From the NCBI RefSeq assembly GCF_004362195.1, contig NZ_SNWG01000001.1, forward strand, positions 1,550,001 through 1,614,000: a stretch of DNA of 64,000 bases, written 5' to 3'. The stretch's first letter is position 1; each line of letters begins with the position of its first letter. Of the stretch, positions 46,733 through 56,137 are shown one piece after another. The DNA is from Microbacterium sp. BK668. Lineage in GTDB: Bacteria > Actinomycetota > Actinomycetes > Actinomycetales > Microbacteriaceae. The position numbers and the translations under genes were made by a program. The notes under the pieces are model-generated. The model was given only the letters and a program-made list of their open reading frames with translations. It was not told where the DNA came from and did not search any database.

Positions 46733-47632
46733 GTGTCCCACATCCTCATCTCCGCCGAGGAGCTCGCCGATCTGATCGTCGCCGACCCCACCGTCCGCGT
46801 GCTCGACGTGCGGTGGCGGCTCGATCGACCCGACGGGCGCCCGGAGTTCCTCGCCGGCCACATCCCGGGTGCCGTCTACGTCGACCTCGACGACGAGCTC
46901 GCCGAGCACGGTGCACCGACCGACGGGCGGCATCCCCTGCCGTCGACGGCGCGGCTCCAAGCGGCGGCCCGACGGTGGGGGCTCAACGACGGCGAGACGG
47001 TCGTGGTGTACGACGACCTCAAATCGCTGTCGGCTGCACGTGCCTGGTGGCTGCTCACGGACGCGGGCGTGGAGGATGTACGCATCCTCGACGGGTCGCT
47101 GCGCGCGTGGACCGCCTCAGGCCGACCCTTGGAGACAGGCGATGTCGTCCCCGCCCCCGGCGGCGTCTCGCTCTCGCGGGGCCGGCTGGCGCAGCTCACC
47201 ATCGACGAAGCGGCAGATCTCGCGGAGACCGGCGTGCTCATCGACGTGCGTGCTGCCGAGCGCTACCGAGGGGACGTCGAACCGATCGACCCCCGGGCCG
47301 GACACGTGCCCGGCGCGCTCAACCGCTTCACCGGCGCGAACGTCGACACGGCCGGCAGGTTCCTCGACCCGGAGACCTTGCGCCAGGAGTTCGCCGCGCT
47401 CGGCGTCGTGCACGGATCCCCGGTCGGGGTGTACTGCGGCTCGGGGGTCACCGCCTCCCACGCCTTCGTCGCCCTCACGCTCGCCGGCTACCGCCCTGCG
47501 CTCTACGCCGGCTCGTGGAGCCAGTGGTCCAACCACCTCGATCGGCCTGTCGCGATCGGATCCCTTCCCGAGGGCGCTCTCGCCCCCGTGCCGTCAGCCC
47601 AGCCCGTCCACACAGAAGAGGAACTCTCATGA
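46733..47632 (+). CDS. sseA: 3-Mercaptopyruvate/thiosulfate sulfurtransferase (tandem rhodanese)
   Basis: 299 residues from GTG 46733, preceded by GAGAGGAAG. An in-frame ATG at 46613 exists but has no good RBS and overlaps the leader ORF. Two rhodanese domains (about residues 6-135 and 155-290). Only the second carries the catalytic Cys235 in the loop CGSGVTA, the 3-mercaptopyruvate sulfurtransferase type; the first domain has Asp/Leu there (VVYDDLKS) and is structural. It could mobilise sulfane sulfur released downstream. Its stop overlaps the next start (ATGA). Confidence 0.9.
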   Translation: MSHILISAEELADLIVADPTVRVLDVRWRLDRPDGRPEFLAGHIPGAVYVDLDDELAEHGAPTDGRHPLPSTARLQAAARRWGLNDGETVVVYDDLKSLSAARAWWLLTDAGVEDVRILDGSLRAWTASGRPLETGDVVPAPGGVSLSRGRLAQLTIDEAADLAETGVLIDVRAAERYRGDVEPIDPRAGHVPGALNRFTGANVDTAGRFLDPETLRQEFAALGVVHGSPVGVYCGSGVTASHAFVALTLAGYRPALYAGSWSQWSNHLDRPVAIGSLPEGALAPVPSAQPVHTEEELS

Positions 47633-48768
47633 CCGTCGAATTCATCAGCGCCGTCAACGTCCGACCGGGCGACGAGCTCAATCCGCCGTCGGGCAGAGGC
47701 CTGGACCCCGCATACCTCCGTCGATACTCCCTCGCCCTCGAGGAAGCGGGCTTCGACTACACGCTCGTGCCCTACGGCAGCGCGGGGGCGGACTCGTTCG
47801 TCGTCGCCACCGCGGTGGCGGCCGTCACCGAACGGATCAAGCCGATCGTCGCCGTCCGGCCCAACACCGTGTTCCCGACGGTGGCCGCACAGCAGCTCGC
47901 GACCCTCGACCAGTTCTCGAACGGCCGCGCTGTCGTCCACATCATCTCGGGCGGCAGCGACGCCGAGCAGGCGCGCCAAGGCGACTTCCTGAGCAAGGAC
48001 GAGCGCTACGACCGCTCGGCGGAGTGGATCGAGATTCTCCGCCGTTCGTGGACCGAGCAGACTCCCTTCAGTCACGAGGGGACCTACTACCGGTTCCGGG
48101 ACTTCGGTCCGGGCTTCGCTCCATACGGTGAGATCCCGATCTCGGTCGGTGGGTCGTCCGACGCGGCGTACCGGGTCGGCGGAGCGCTCGGCGACATCTT
48201 CGGGCTCTGGGGCGAGCCGCTCGCCGATACGCGGGATCAGATCGCGCGCGTCGCCGCGAGCGCAGCCGCCGCCGGACGCTCCGACACGCCGCGCATCTGG
48301 GTGACCTTCCGGCCGATCATCGCCGCAACCGACGAGCTGGCATGGGAGAAGGCTCACCGGCACATCGCGACGCTCGCCGAGAACTACGCCAATGCCGGCC
48401 TCGTGCCCTTCCGCGGGCAGACGGGCGCACCGCAGAATGTCGGGTCGCAGCGACTGCTGGATGCCGCGTCCCGCGGCGAAGTGCACGATCGCGCGCTGTG
48501 GACGAAGCCCGCCGCCGTGACGAACGCGCAGGGCGCGTCCACCGCCCTCGTGGGCAGTTACGATACGGTCGCGGCCGCGATCCTCGACTACGTGGACCTC
48601 GGCGCGGACCTCATCTCGATCCGCGGCTACGACAACCTCAATGACGCGATCGATTACGGTCGCCACGTCCTGCCGCTCGTGCGTCAAGAACTCGCGCATC
48701 GCGAGGCGACGGGCGTGCGCGGAGAGATCGTGCCTCAGCCCCCGATCGTCGAAGGCGTCCGCGCGTGA
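47629..48768 (+). CDS. SsuD-like FMNH2-dependent (alkanesulfonate-type) monooxygenase
   Basis: 379 residues, luciferase-like fold. Features: VAVRPNTVFPTVAAQQLATLD, the FMN-phosphate-binding-type stretch FSNGRAVVHIISGGSDAEQARQGDFL, WTEQTPFSHEGTYYRF, PISVGGSSDAAYRVGG, and the C-terminal ALVGSYDTVAAAILDYVDLGADLISIRG with QEL. This matches the SsuD/MsuD group that cleaves C-S bonds with O2 and FMNH2. The physiological substrate is unknown. ATGA/GTGA overlaps on both sides place it firmly in the operon; the FMN reductase at 58017 is the likely flavin donor. Confidence 0.88.
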   Translation: MTVEFISAVNVRPGDELNPPSGRGLDPAYLRRYSLALEEAGFDYTLVPYGSAGADSFVVATAVAAVTERIKPIVAVRPNTVFPTVAAQQLATLDQFSNGRAVVHIISGGSDAEQARQGDFLSKDERYDRSAEWIEILRRSWTEQTPFSHEGTYYRFRDFGPGFAPYGEIPISVGGSSDAAYRVGGALGDIFGLWGEPLADTRDQIARVAASAAAAGRSDTPRIWVTFRPIIAATDELAWEKAHRHIATLAENYANAGLVPFRGQTGAPQNVGSQRLLDAASRGEVHDRALWTKPAAVTNAQGASTALVGSYDTVAAAILDYVDLGADLISIRGYDNLNDAIDYGRHVLPLVRQELAHREATGVRGEIVPQPPIVEGVRA

Positions 48769-49922
48769 GCGTCGTGGCCGCCGCGGAGCTCCGGGAGGTC
48801 CGCCTCGACGCGGAGTCACTCCGGGCCGTGACGGCCACACTCGCTGCGCGGGCCCCCGCGCACGACGCGGACGGCTCGTTCCCGTGGCCCGGCATCCAGG
48901 CCGTGCACGAGGCGGGTCTGCTGACCGCTTCGGTGTCGGAGCGCGACGGCGGGCGCGGCCTCTCGGCACGGGAGACCGTCGAGATCTTCTCGGCGCTCGG
49001 TCGGGGTGATCCGTCCGTCGCCCTCATCACCGCGATGACCGTCGCCCAGCACGCGTTCCAGGCGGCGTCGCCAACCTGGCCCGCCGAGCTGTACGCGAAG
49101 GCTCTGCGCGAATCGGCGGAGCGTCCGACGCTCCTGAACGCCGTGCGGGCCGAGCCGGAGCTCGGCGCACCGGCCCGCGGCGGGCTGCCCGCCACGACCG
49201 CCCGCCGCACCGCCGACGGCTGGTCGGTCTCGGGCCGCAAAGCCTTCGCCACGGGCTCCGAGGGACTCGCCTACCACCTGGTCTGGGTCGTGACGGACGA
49301 GCCCGACCGGCGCGTCGGACATGTCATCGTGCCGGGCGACGATCCAGGGGTTCGCGTCGAGCGCACCTGGGATCACCTCGGCATGCGGGCGAGCGCGACG
49401 CACGACGTGGTCTACGGCGACGTGCGGGTCCCCTTCGAGAACTTCACCGGCGCGCCGGTCGGCACGGTGCCGAACAACGGCGTGATCCTGGGCCCGAGCG
49501 TGCTAGCGGTGCCGGCGCTGTATGTCGGCGTCGCACAGGCGGCGCTCGTGGCGTTCGCGGAGTACGCCCGCGAGCGCGTGCCGACCTCCCTCGGGCGTCC
49601 GATAGCCACGCTCGAGCGCATCCAGGTGGTCGCAGGCGAAGCGCGTGCGCAGATCACGCAGGCTGAGCTCGTGCTCAGCGCGGCGGCCGGCCGCATCGAC
49701 GAGGGAGCGCCGGATGCCGCATCCCTCGGTGTCCTGAAACTGCTCACGTCTCGCGGCGCGATCTCCGCCGTGCAGGGGCTCGTCGCCGCGATCGGCAATC
49801 CGGGCCTCACCCGCGGCCTGCCCTTCGAGAGGCATCTGCGCGATGTGCTGTGCGCTCGCCCGCATCCGCCACAGGACGATGCCGCGCTCCTGGCCGCCGG
49901 GCAGGCGCTCCTCCTTTCCTGA
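48765..49922 (+). CDS. Acyl-CoA-dehydrogenase-fold flavin monooxygenase (SfnB/DszC-like)
   Basis: 385 residues from a GTG overlapping the previous stop. It follows acyl-CoA dehydrogenase architecture: N-terminal helices, the middle beta domain (GWSVSGRKAFATGSEGLAYHLVWVV, then DHLGMRASATHDVVYGDVRVPFEN), and the C-terminal helical bundle. No evident fatty-acid degradation neighbours, and the place next to an SsuD-like enzyme fits the flavin-dependent sulfone/sulfide monooxygenases of this fold. A CoA dehydrogenase role remains possible. The substrate is undetermined. Confidence 0.82.
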   Translation: MSVVAAAELREVRLDAESLRAVTATLAARAPAHDADGSFPWPGIQAVHEAGLLTASVSERDGGRGLSARETVEIFSALGRGDPSVALITAMTVAQHAFQAASPTWPAELYAKALRESAERPTLLNAVRAEPELGAPARGGLPATTARRTADGWSVSGRKAFATGSEGLAYHLVWVVTDEPDRRVGHVIVPGDDPGVRVERTWDHLGMRASATHDVVYGDVRVPFENFTGAPVGTVPNNGVILGPSVLAVPALYVGVAQAALVAFAEYARERVPTSLGRPIATLERIQVVAGEARAQITQAELVLSAAAGRIDEGAPDAASLGVLKLLTSRGAISAVQGLVAAIGNPGLTRGLPFERHLRDVLCARPHPPQDDAALLAAGQALLLS

Positions 49923-49983
49923 CATCCCCTCCGTCCACCTCATCGCGAGACCCGTCCCACCACCGAGAGAGGCAAGACCCATC

Positions 49984-51651
49984 ATGAGCACGTCCCATCG
50001 ATACCGAACCCCTGCGCTGGCCGCGCTGGCCGCGGCATCCGTCCTCGTGATGGCAGGCTGCTCGGGAAGCACCGGCGGCGCGGCGAGTCCCGCAGCCCCG
50101 GGCGAGCCCGTCTCGGGAGGGGAGCTGACCGTCGAGTTCTGGCCCGACAACGCGGCCTTCTCGTGCGTCGACCCGTTCCAGACGTACTGGATCGAGCACC
50201 GTCAGGTGATCCGGAACGTCGCCGACTCGCTCACCGATCAGGATCCCCAGACCGGTGAGATCGTGCCGTGGCTCGCCACCGACTGGGAGGTCAGCGCGGA
50301 CGGGCTCACGTACCGGTTCGATCTGCGAGACGACGTCACCTTCAGCGACGGGACCGCCTTCACCGCCGACTCCGTCGTACTCGCACTGGAGAGCGCGAAG
50401 GCGACCCTCGCGGCCGTTCCCGGTGCCTACGGCGGGGTCTACATCTCGGGCTACGCATCGAGCACGGCCGTGGACGACGACACGGTGGAAGTGCGGTTCT
50501 CGACCCCCAATGCATCGTTCCTGCAGGGGACGTCGACCACCAACCTCGCGATCCTTGCCGCTTCCTCCTACGAGGCGACTCCTGAGGAGCGATGCCTCGG
50601 AGAGGTCGTGGGCTCGGGCCCCTTCGTCCTGGACGACTACACCCCCGCCGAGGGGATAGATCTTTCCAAGCGCGCCGGATACGCCTGGGCCAGTGAGCTG
50701 AACGACCACCAGGGCGAGGCGTACCTCGACGCGGTCCACATCAACTATGTGGCCGAGGACAGCGTGCGCGTCGGCAATCTCGCGAGCGGCGCCAGCGACA
50801 TCGCATGGCCACGCAACCCGTTCACACCCGAGGACCGCGCGCTGCTCGAGAGCAGCGGCGCGACCATCGAGAGTCGCTCGCTGCCGGGGCCGTCGCAGGC
50901 CTACTACCCGAACGTGAGCAACGGACACCCGCTGGCGGAGAAGGCGGTGCGAGACGCGCTGCAGATCGCGATCGATCGGGAGACGTACGCGGCGACGATC
51001 TACGGACCGGAGTACCCGGTGGTCGAGGGCGCCTTCGACACCACGACGCCGTTCTTCGTCAGCCAGGCGGACCAGCTCGCCTACGACCCGGACAGGGCCG
51101 GCGAGATCCTGGATGCGGCGGGCTGGGTGCTCGAGGACGGAGCCGAGTACCGCTCGCGCGACGGACAGACTCTCACGCTGGTCTCGCCCATCACCGCAGA
51201 GACGCCCGGCGACGTGCTGATCCAGGACCAGTTGAAGCAGGTCGGCATCGACCTGGAGCTGACGGTCTATCAACCCGCGGACCGCGCGGCGATCATCGCG
51301 AACGGCGACTACGACCTGCTGGCGACCTACTACACCAGGGCGGACCCCGGCGTGCTGGCGTGGATCCTCGACGAGCGATACGCCGGCTCCAAGGCCTTCG
51401 CGAAGAACGCGCAGACGGCAGAGACCGCGGCCGAGGTGCAGCGCCTCTTCGACGCAGGATTGCAGGAGACGGACGCCACCGTGCGGGGCGACATCTATGC
51501 CGAGCTGCAGGAGCTGCTCATCGCCGACGGGGTCTCCTTCCCGATCTTCGAGCGGGTGCAGGTGGCGGCGACGGCACCGGAGGTGAGCGGTTTCCGCTTC
51601 ACGAGCGAGTCGTTCCTGTCGTACTACGACATCTGGAAGAGCGCGGAGTAG
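49984..51651 (+). CDS. ABC transporter substrate-binding lipoprotein (Opp/Dpp, SBP family 5)
   Basis: 555 residues from ATG 49984 behind GAGAGAGG. Signal peptide with lipobox VMAGC (Cys26), then SBP_bac_5 features: VSGGELTVEFWPDNAAFSCVDPF, IVPWLATDWEVSADGLTYRFDLRDDVTFSDGTAFTADSVV, and a C-terminal lobe near AVRDALQIAIDRETYA. A 61-bp gap separates it from the previous gene, but it runs in the same operon with the permeases 4 bp downstream. Oligopeptide-type binding proteins also take up glutathione, opines and nickel chelates, so the ligand may be a sulfur-bearing small molecule. Confidence 0.9.
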   Translation: MSTSHRYRTPALAALAAASVLVMAGCSGSTGGAASPAAPGEPVSGGELTVEFWPDNAAFSCVDPFQTYWIEHRQVIRNVADSLTDQDPQTGEIVPWLATDWEVSADGLTYRFDLRDDVTFSDGTAFTADSVVLALESAKATLAAVPGAYGGVYISGYASSTAVDDDTVEVRFSTPNASFLQGTSTTNLAILAASSYEATPEERCLGEVVGSGPFVLDDYTPAEGIDLSKRAGYAWASELNDHQGEAYLDAVHINYVAEDSVRVGNLASGASDIAWPRNPFTPEDRALLESSGATIESRSLPGPSQAYYPNVSNGHPLAEKAVRDALQIAIDRETYAATIYGPEYPVVEGAFDTTTPFFVSQADQLAYDPDRAGEILDAAGWVLEDGAEYRSRDGQTLTLVSPITAETPGDVLIQDQLKQVGIDLELTVYQPADRAAIIANGDYDLLATYYTRADPGVLAWILDERYAGSKAFAKNAQTAETAAEVQRLFDAGLQETDATVRGDIYAELQELLIADGVSFPIFERVQVAATAPEVSGFRFTSESFLSYYDIWKSAE

Positions 51652-51655
51652 CACG

Positions 51656-52612
51656 ATGACGAGATACGTGCTCCAGAGGGTGGGCCAGGCTGTCCTGGTG
51701 CTGTGGGCGGCCTACACCGTGACCTTCGTGATCCTCTACCTGCTGCCGGGTGACCCTGTCGCCCTGATGCTGTCGGCCAACAACATCGAGGTCGATTCGC
51801 TCACGCCGCAGGAGAGGGAGGTGGCCGCGGCCCGGCTCGGACTCGACCGTCCTCTCTGGGAGCAGTATCTCGGCATGCTCGGGGCGGCGCTGCGCGGCGA
51901 CTTCGGGACGTCCTTCACGAAGGGCATCCCCGTGACGGAGCTGCTCGCGCAGCGCCTCCCCGGCACCTTTCTGCTCAGCGCAGTCGCGATAGCCCTGGCT
52001 CTCGCGCTCGGGCTGGCGATCGCCCTGGTCGCCGTGTGGCTGCCGCGCGGGCGGATGGCCGACCTCTTCCGCCGGGCTCCGGCGATCGGGGTCAGCGTCC
52101 CGAACTTCTGGATCGGCCTGCTCCTGATCCAGGTGTTCGCCTTCACCCTCGGGTGGTTCCCGGCGATGGGCAGCGAGGGGTGGCAGAGCCTCGTGCTGCC
52201 GGCTGTCACGATGGCGATCCCCACCGCTGCGGTCCTCGCACAGGTGCTCACCCGCAGCTTCGACGACACGCTCGGCGAGTCGTACATCGCCACCGCGCGA
52301 GCGAAAGGCCTGGATCGCTGGGCGGTGCTCATCCGCCACGCCCTCCGCAACGCGGCCCTGCCGACGCTGACGATCCTCGGACTCCTCGTCGGGGCGACGG
52401 TCACCGGCTCGATCGTCGTCGAGACCGTGTTCTCCCGCAACGGCGTGGGCCGACTCGCGCAGGAGTCTGTGCTGTCGCAGGACATCCCGGTCGTGCAGGC
52501 GATCGTCGTGCTGGCCGCGGCCGCGTTCGTGGTCGTCAATCTCGTCGTCGACCTGCTCTACCCGCTGCTGGACCCCCGTATCGCCCGAACCCCGAGAGTG
52601 AGCCGCGCATGA
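51656..52612 (+). CDS. ABC transporter permease (DppB/OppB type)
   Basis: 318 residues. MTRYVLQRVGQAVLVLWAAYTVTFVILYLLPGDP is the N-terminal helix and GDP motif of DppB/OppB permeases. About six membrane helices; the cytoplasmic EAA-type loop ESYIATARAKGLDRWAVLIRHALRNAALP contacts the ATPase. It heads the membrane part of the importer, and its stop overlaps the start of the second permease (ATGA). Confidence 0.93.
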   Translation: MTRYVLQRVGQAVLVLWAAYTVTFVILYLLPGDPVALMLSANNIEVDSLTPQEREVAAARLGLDRPLWEQYLGMLGAALRGDFGTSFTKGIPVTELLAQRLPGTFLLSAVAIALALALGLAIALVAVWLPRGRMADLFRRAPAIGVSVPNFWIGLLLIQVFAFTLGWFPAMGSEGWQSLVLPAVTMAIPTAAVLAQVLTRSFDDTLGESYIATARAKGLDRWAVLIRHALRNAALPTLTILGLLVGATVTGSIVVETVFSRNGVGRLAQESVLSQDIPVVQAIVVLAAAAFVVVNLVVDLLYPLLDPRIARTPRVSRA

Positions 52613-53517
52613 CCGACCTCCTCGAGAAGCCTGCTGCTCGGAACACCGCCGCGGTCGCCGCCCCGCTCGCGCCCGCGGCGGGCGATTCGCGTCCCCGCCG
52701 GACTCCCGGGCCGTTCGCGGGCCTCCTGCGCCGGCCAGGGGTGATCGTCGCGCTCGCGGTCGTCGCGTTCGCGATCCTCACCGCGATCGTGCCGTCGGTG
52801 TTCGCGACGTACGATCCGACGGCGACCGAGCCGGCCGTCCGGCTGCAGCCGCCCAGCCTGCAGCACTGGTTCGGCACGGATGAGCTCGGCCGCGACCTCT
52901 ACTCGCGCGTCGTCCACGGCTCGACACTCACGATCGCCGCCACGGCGCTCGCGATCGGCATCGCGCTGCTGGCCGGACTCACCCTCGGGGTGTTGGCGGG
53001 CTTCGTCGGCGGGGGAGTGGATGCCGTCATCATGCGTATCGTCGACGTCTTCCTCGCGATTCCCGGTCTGCTGCTCGCGCTCGCGATCGTGACGGCACTG
53101 GGCTTCGGCACCATCCCCGTCGCCGTCGCGGTGGGCATCGGGATCGTCCCAGGCTTCGCCCGCACGACGCGCGCCGAAGTGCTGCGCGTGAAGACCCTGC
53201 CCTACATCGAGGCCGCACGATGCGGCGGCGCCTCCTGGGGCCGCATCCTGATCACGCATGTGCTGCCGAACTCATGGGGGCCGGTCGTCGTGCTCGCGGT
53301 GCTGGATTTCGGAGCCGCGATCCTGGCCGTGGCGGCCCTCAGCTTCCTCGGCTTCGGCGCTGCACCCCCCGCGGCGGAATGGGGCACGCTCATCTCGAAC
53401 GGGCGCAACTACCTGATCACCGCGCCCTGGGTGTCACTCCTGCCGGGGCTCTTCGTGGCGCTCGTCGTGCTGAGCCTGAATCATCTCGCGAAGAGTCTCG
53501 AGGAGGTGCAGCGATGA
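52609..53517 (+). CDS. ABC transporter permease (DppC/OppC type)
   Basis: 302 residues from ATG 52609; the frame extends upstream into the first permease but that part is not used. An N-terminal cytoplasmic Ala/Pro-rich stretch of about 35 residues, then DppC features: LQHWFGTDELGRDLYSRVVHGS, the EAA-like loop YIEAARCGGASWGRILITHVLPN, and SFLGFGAAPPAAEWG. About six membrane helices. Overlapping ends (ATGA on both sides) couple it to the first permease and to the ATPase gene. Confidence 0.93.
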   Translation: MTDLLEKPAARNTAAVAAPLAPAAGDSRPRRTPGPFAGLLRRPGVIVALAVVAFAILTAIVPSVFATYDPTATEPAVRLQPPSLQHWFGTDELGRDLYSRVVHGSTLTIAATALAIGIALLAGLTLGVLAGFVGGGVDAVIMRIVDVFLAIPGLLLALAIVTALGFGTIPVAVAVGIGIVPGFARTTRAEVLRVKTLPYIEAARCGGASWGRILITHVLPNSWGPVVVLAVLDFGAAILAVAALSFLGFGAAPPAAEWGTLISNGRNYLITAPWVSLLPGLFVALVVLSLNHLAKSLEEVQR

Positions 53518-55142
53518 GCACCGGGACGACCGATGCCCTCATCGACATCCGGGGACTGTCGGTCGAGTATCGACGCGACGGCCGAGTCACCCACGCGCTG
53601 CGCGGCATCGACCTCCAGGTCGCGCGCGGGGAGCGCGTGGCGATCGTGGGCGAGTCCGGCTCGGGTAAGAGCACCGCCGCGCTGACGCTGCTCGGACTGC
53701 TGCCCCACACGGGGCATGTCGTCGCCGGTTCGGCGAAGGTCGCGGGACACGAGCTCGCTGGCGTTCCGGACCGCGTCGCCCGGCGCCTGCGCGGACGGGT
53801 GATCGGGCTCGTCCCCCAGGATCCCACCGTCTCGCTCAACCCGACCCAGCGTGTCGGGCATCAGGTCGCCGAAGCCGTGCGGCTGCGCGGCGTGACGAAG
53901 CCCGCGGTCGACGCCGCCGTCCTGGCGGCGCTGGCCCAGGCCGGCATCGACGACCCGGTCGCTCGGGCCCGGCAATACCCCCACGAACTGTCCGGGGGCC
54001 TCCGCCAGCGGGTGCTGATCGCGATCGCTCTGGCAGGCGACCCGCAGGTGATCGTCGCGGACGAGCCGACCAGCGCCCTCGACGTCACGGTCCAGCGCAG
54101 GATCCTCGATCATCTCGACGCGCTCGTGACCGAGCGGGACATCGCCCTGCTGATCATCACGCATGATCTCGGCGTCGCCGCCGACCGCGCCGATCGGGTC
54201 GTGGTGCTGCAGAACGGTCTCGTGGTGGAGCAGGGAGCCGCGATCGACGTGCTGGCGGCCCCTGCCGATGCGTACACGCGCCGACTGGTCGCGGCCGCGC
54301 CCGGGCTGGTCTCCGTCGAGCCGCCGCGCGAACCCGACCCGCCGAGCCCCGTCCTGGTGCGCTGGGACGCCGTGGTCAAGGACTTCCCCATGCCGAAGGG
54401 GGCGGCGCCCGCGTACCTGCGTGCCGTGGACGGAGTGAGCCTCGAGGCTCGGGCGGGACGGACACTGGCCATCGTGGGCGAGTCGGGCTCGGGCAAGACG
54501 ACGCTGCTGCGACTCGCACTGGGTCTGGAGAGCCCGACGGAGGGACGCGTCCTGTTCGACGGAATCGACGTGGCCGCACTCAGCCGGCGCGAGTCGCGCC
54601 CGCTGCGCCGCCGGTTCCAGCTCGTGCAGCAGAACCCGTTCTCGTCGCTGGATCCGAGATTCTCGATCGGGCGGAGCGTCGCAGAGCCGCTCGTCGCTTT
54701 CGGCATCGGCACCCGGCGGTCGCGGCGTGCGCGCGTCGCGGAGCTGCTCGAGCTCGTCGCGCTGCCGGCCGATGCCGCGGCCCGAAGGCCGGCGGAGCTT
54801 TCGGGCGGACAGCGTCAGCGTGCGGCCATCGCGCGCGCACTGGCGATCGAACCCGAGCTGCTGTACCTCGACGAGCCGGTCTCGGCCCTCGACGTGTCAG
54901 TGCAGGAGCAGGTTTTGCGCCTGCTGGCGGGACTTCAGAGCGACCTCGGCGTCGGGTTCGTCCTCGTCTCGCACGATCTCGGGGTCGTGACGCAGGTGGC
55001 TCACGAGGTGGCGGTGGTACGGCGCGGCCGGGTGCTCGAGCACGGCCCCGCGTCGTCGGTGCTGGCCGACCCCGCCCACGAATACACCCGGGCGCTGCTG
55101 GATGCCGTCCCCGGCCGATCCCTTCGGGAGGCGCTCTCATGA
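53514..55142 (+). CDS. ABC transporter ATPase with two fused nucleotide-binding domains (DppD-DppF type)
   Basis: 542 residues. The N-terminal NBD (about 1-265) has Walker A GESGSGKST (46-54), signature LSGGLRQRV and Walker B VIVADEPTSALD. The C-terminal NBD (about 280-540) has GESGSGKTT, LSGGQRQRA and LLYLDEPVSALD. The first signature carries GGL instead of GGQ, still compatible with function. Many Gram-positive Opp-type importers have such a fusion. It energises the two permeases just upstream. The stop overlaps the next start. Confidence 0.92.
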   Translation: MSTGTTDALIDIRGLSVEYRRDGRVTHALRGIDLQVARGERVAIVGESGSGKSTAALTLLGLLPHTGHVVAGSAKVAGHELAGVPDRVARRLRGRVIGLVPQDPTVSLNPTQRVGHQVAEAVRLRGVTKPAVDAAVLAALAQAGIDDPVARARQYPHELSGGLRQRVLIAIALAGDPQVIVADEPTSALDVTVQRRILDHLDALVTERDIALLIITHDLGVAADRADRVVVLQNGLVVEQGAAIDVLAAPADAYTRRLVAAAPGLVSVEPPREPDPPSPVLVRWDAVVKDFPMPKGAAPAYLRAVDGVSLEARAGRTLAIVGESGSGKTTLLRLALGLESPTEGRVLFDGIDVAALSRRESRPLRRRFQLVQQNPFSSLDPRFSIGRSVAEPLVAFGIGTRRSRRARVAELLELVALPADAAARRPAELSGGQRQRAAIARALAIEPELLYLDEPVSALDVSVQEQVLRLLAGLQSDLGVGFVLVSHDLGVVTQVAHEVAVVRRGRVLEHGPASSVLADPAHEYTRALLDAVPGRSLREALS

Positions 55143-56137
55143 GCCGTTACATCGTCATCGGCGCAGGCGCGCTGGGCGCTCTGCTGGCCGCGCAATGGAC
55201 GATCGCCAAGAGCCCCGTCACGCTCGTCGCCCGCGGCGCTTCGTACGACACGATCGTTCGGAACGGCGTGCGGGTGCGCCGGCCCGAAGGCGACCAGACC
55301 GTCTCGGTCGATGTCGTCTCGTCGATCGGCTCGGCCGCCCCGCTCGCGTCTGACACGGTGGTGCTGGCAGTCAAGTCCCAGGACGGCGAGTCCGCGATCT
55401 CCGCGATCGCGTGGGTTCCGCTCGCCGACGGCTCGGGTGTGGTCGCCGACCTTCCCATCCTCACGCTGCAGAACGGCCTCGCCACCGAAGACGCGGCACT
55501 GCGCCGCTTCGACCGCGTGATCGGCGTCTCGGTCGGCATCCCCGCCAGCCACCTCGAGCCGGGCATCGTCGTCTCTCCCGCCAGGCCCGTCGTGGGCGTC
55601 GCCTGGATCGGCGGCTATCCCGCGTCGCTGCCGGCGGAGGAGGAGAGGCACAGGGTCGCATTCGCGCGAGCAGGGTTCGCCGCGCTCATCGAACCCGATA
55701 TCGCGGCGGCCAAGCGCCGCAAGCTCATCGCCAATCTCCGCAACGTCGTCGATGTCTTCGACGCGACGCCCGAGGAGCAGGAGCATGCCGAGGCGGCCCT
55801 GGCCGAAGAGGCCCGCCGCGTCTTCGCGGCGGCGCGGCTGCGAGTCGCGGCACCTCCCTGGGACGCGCCACGGATCGAGGTGGCCGATGTCCCCGGCCAC
55901 GAACGCGGCCACCTCTCGACGTGGCAGAGCTTCGCGAGGGGAGCGTCCAGTGAGGTCGACTTCCTGAGTGGAGAGATCGCGCTGATCGCGCGGCGGCACG
56001 GTGTGCACGCGCCCCTGAACGCCGCGGTGGCGCGTGAGCTCGGCAAGCTCGCCACGCAGGGCGGCCGACCGGGACAGGTTCCCCTGCCGCCCGAGTTCGC
56101 CTCCGGGTCGCTCACCCGCGAGCGGGCGCGGGCGTGA
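55139..56137 (+). CDS. Ketopantoate reductase family (PanE/ApbA-like) oxidoreductase
   Basis: 332 residues. N-terminal NADPH motif YIVIGAGALGALLAA (residues 4-18), DTVVLAVKSQD, LQNGLA, then a C-terminal helical domain with a candidate catalytic Lys in AAKRRKLIANLRNVVDVF and a closing SSEVDFLSGEIALIARRHGVHAPLN typical of PanE. No other pantothenate gene is nearby, so it may act on another 2-keto acid from the imported compound. That substrate is inference. Overlaps both neighbours. Confidence 0.85.
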   Translation: MSRYIVIGAGALGALLAAQWTIAKSPVTLVARGASYDTIVRNGVRVRRPEGDQTVSVDVVSSIGSAAPLASDTVVLAVKSQDGESAISAIAWVPLADGSGVVADLPILTLQNGLATEDAALRRFDRVIGVSVGIPASHLEPGIVVSPARPVVGVAWIGGYPASLPAEEERHRVAFARAGFAALIEPDIAAAKRRKLIANLRNVVDVFDATPEEQEHAEAALAEEARRVFAAARLRVAAPPWDAPRIEVADVPGHERGHLSTWQSFARGASSEVDFLSGEIALIARRHGVHAPLNAAVARELGKLATQGGRPGQVPLPPEFASGSLTRERARA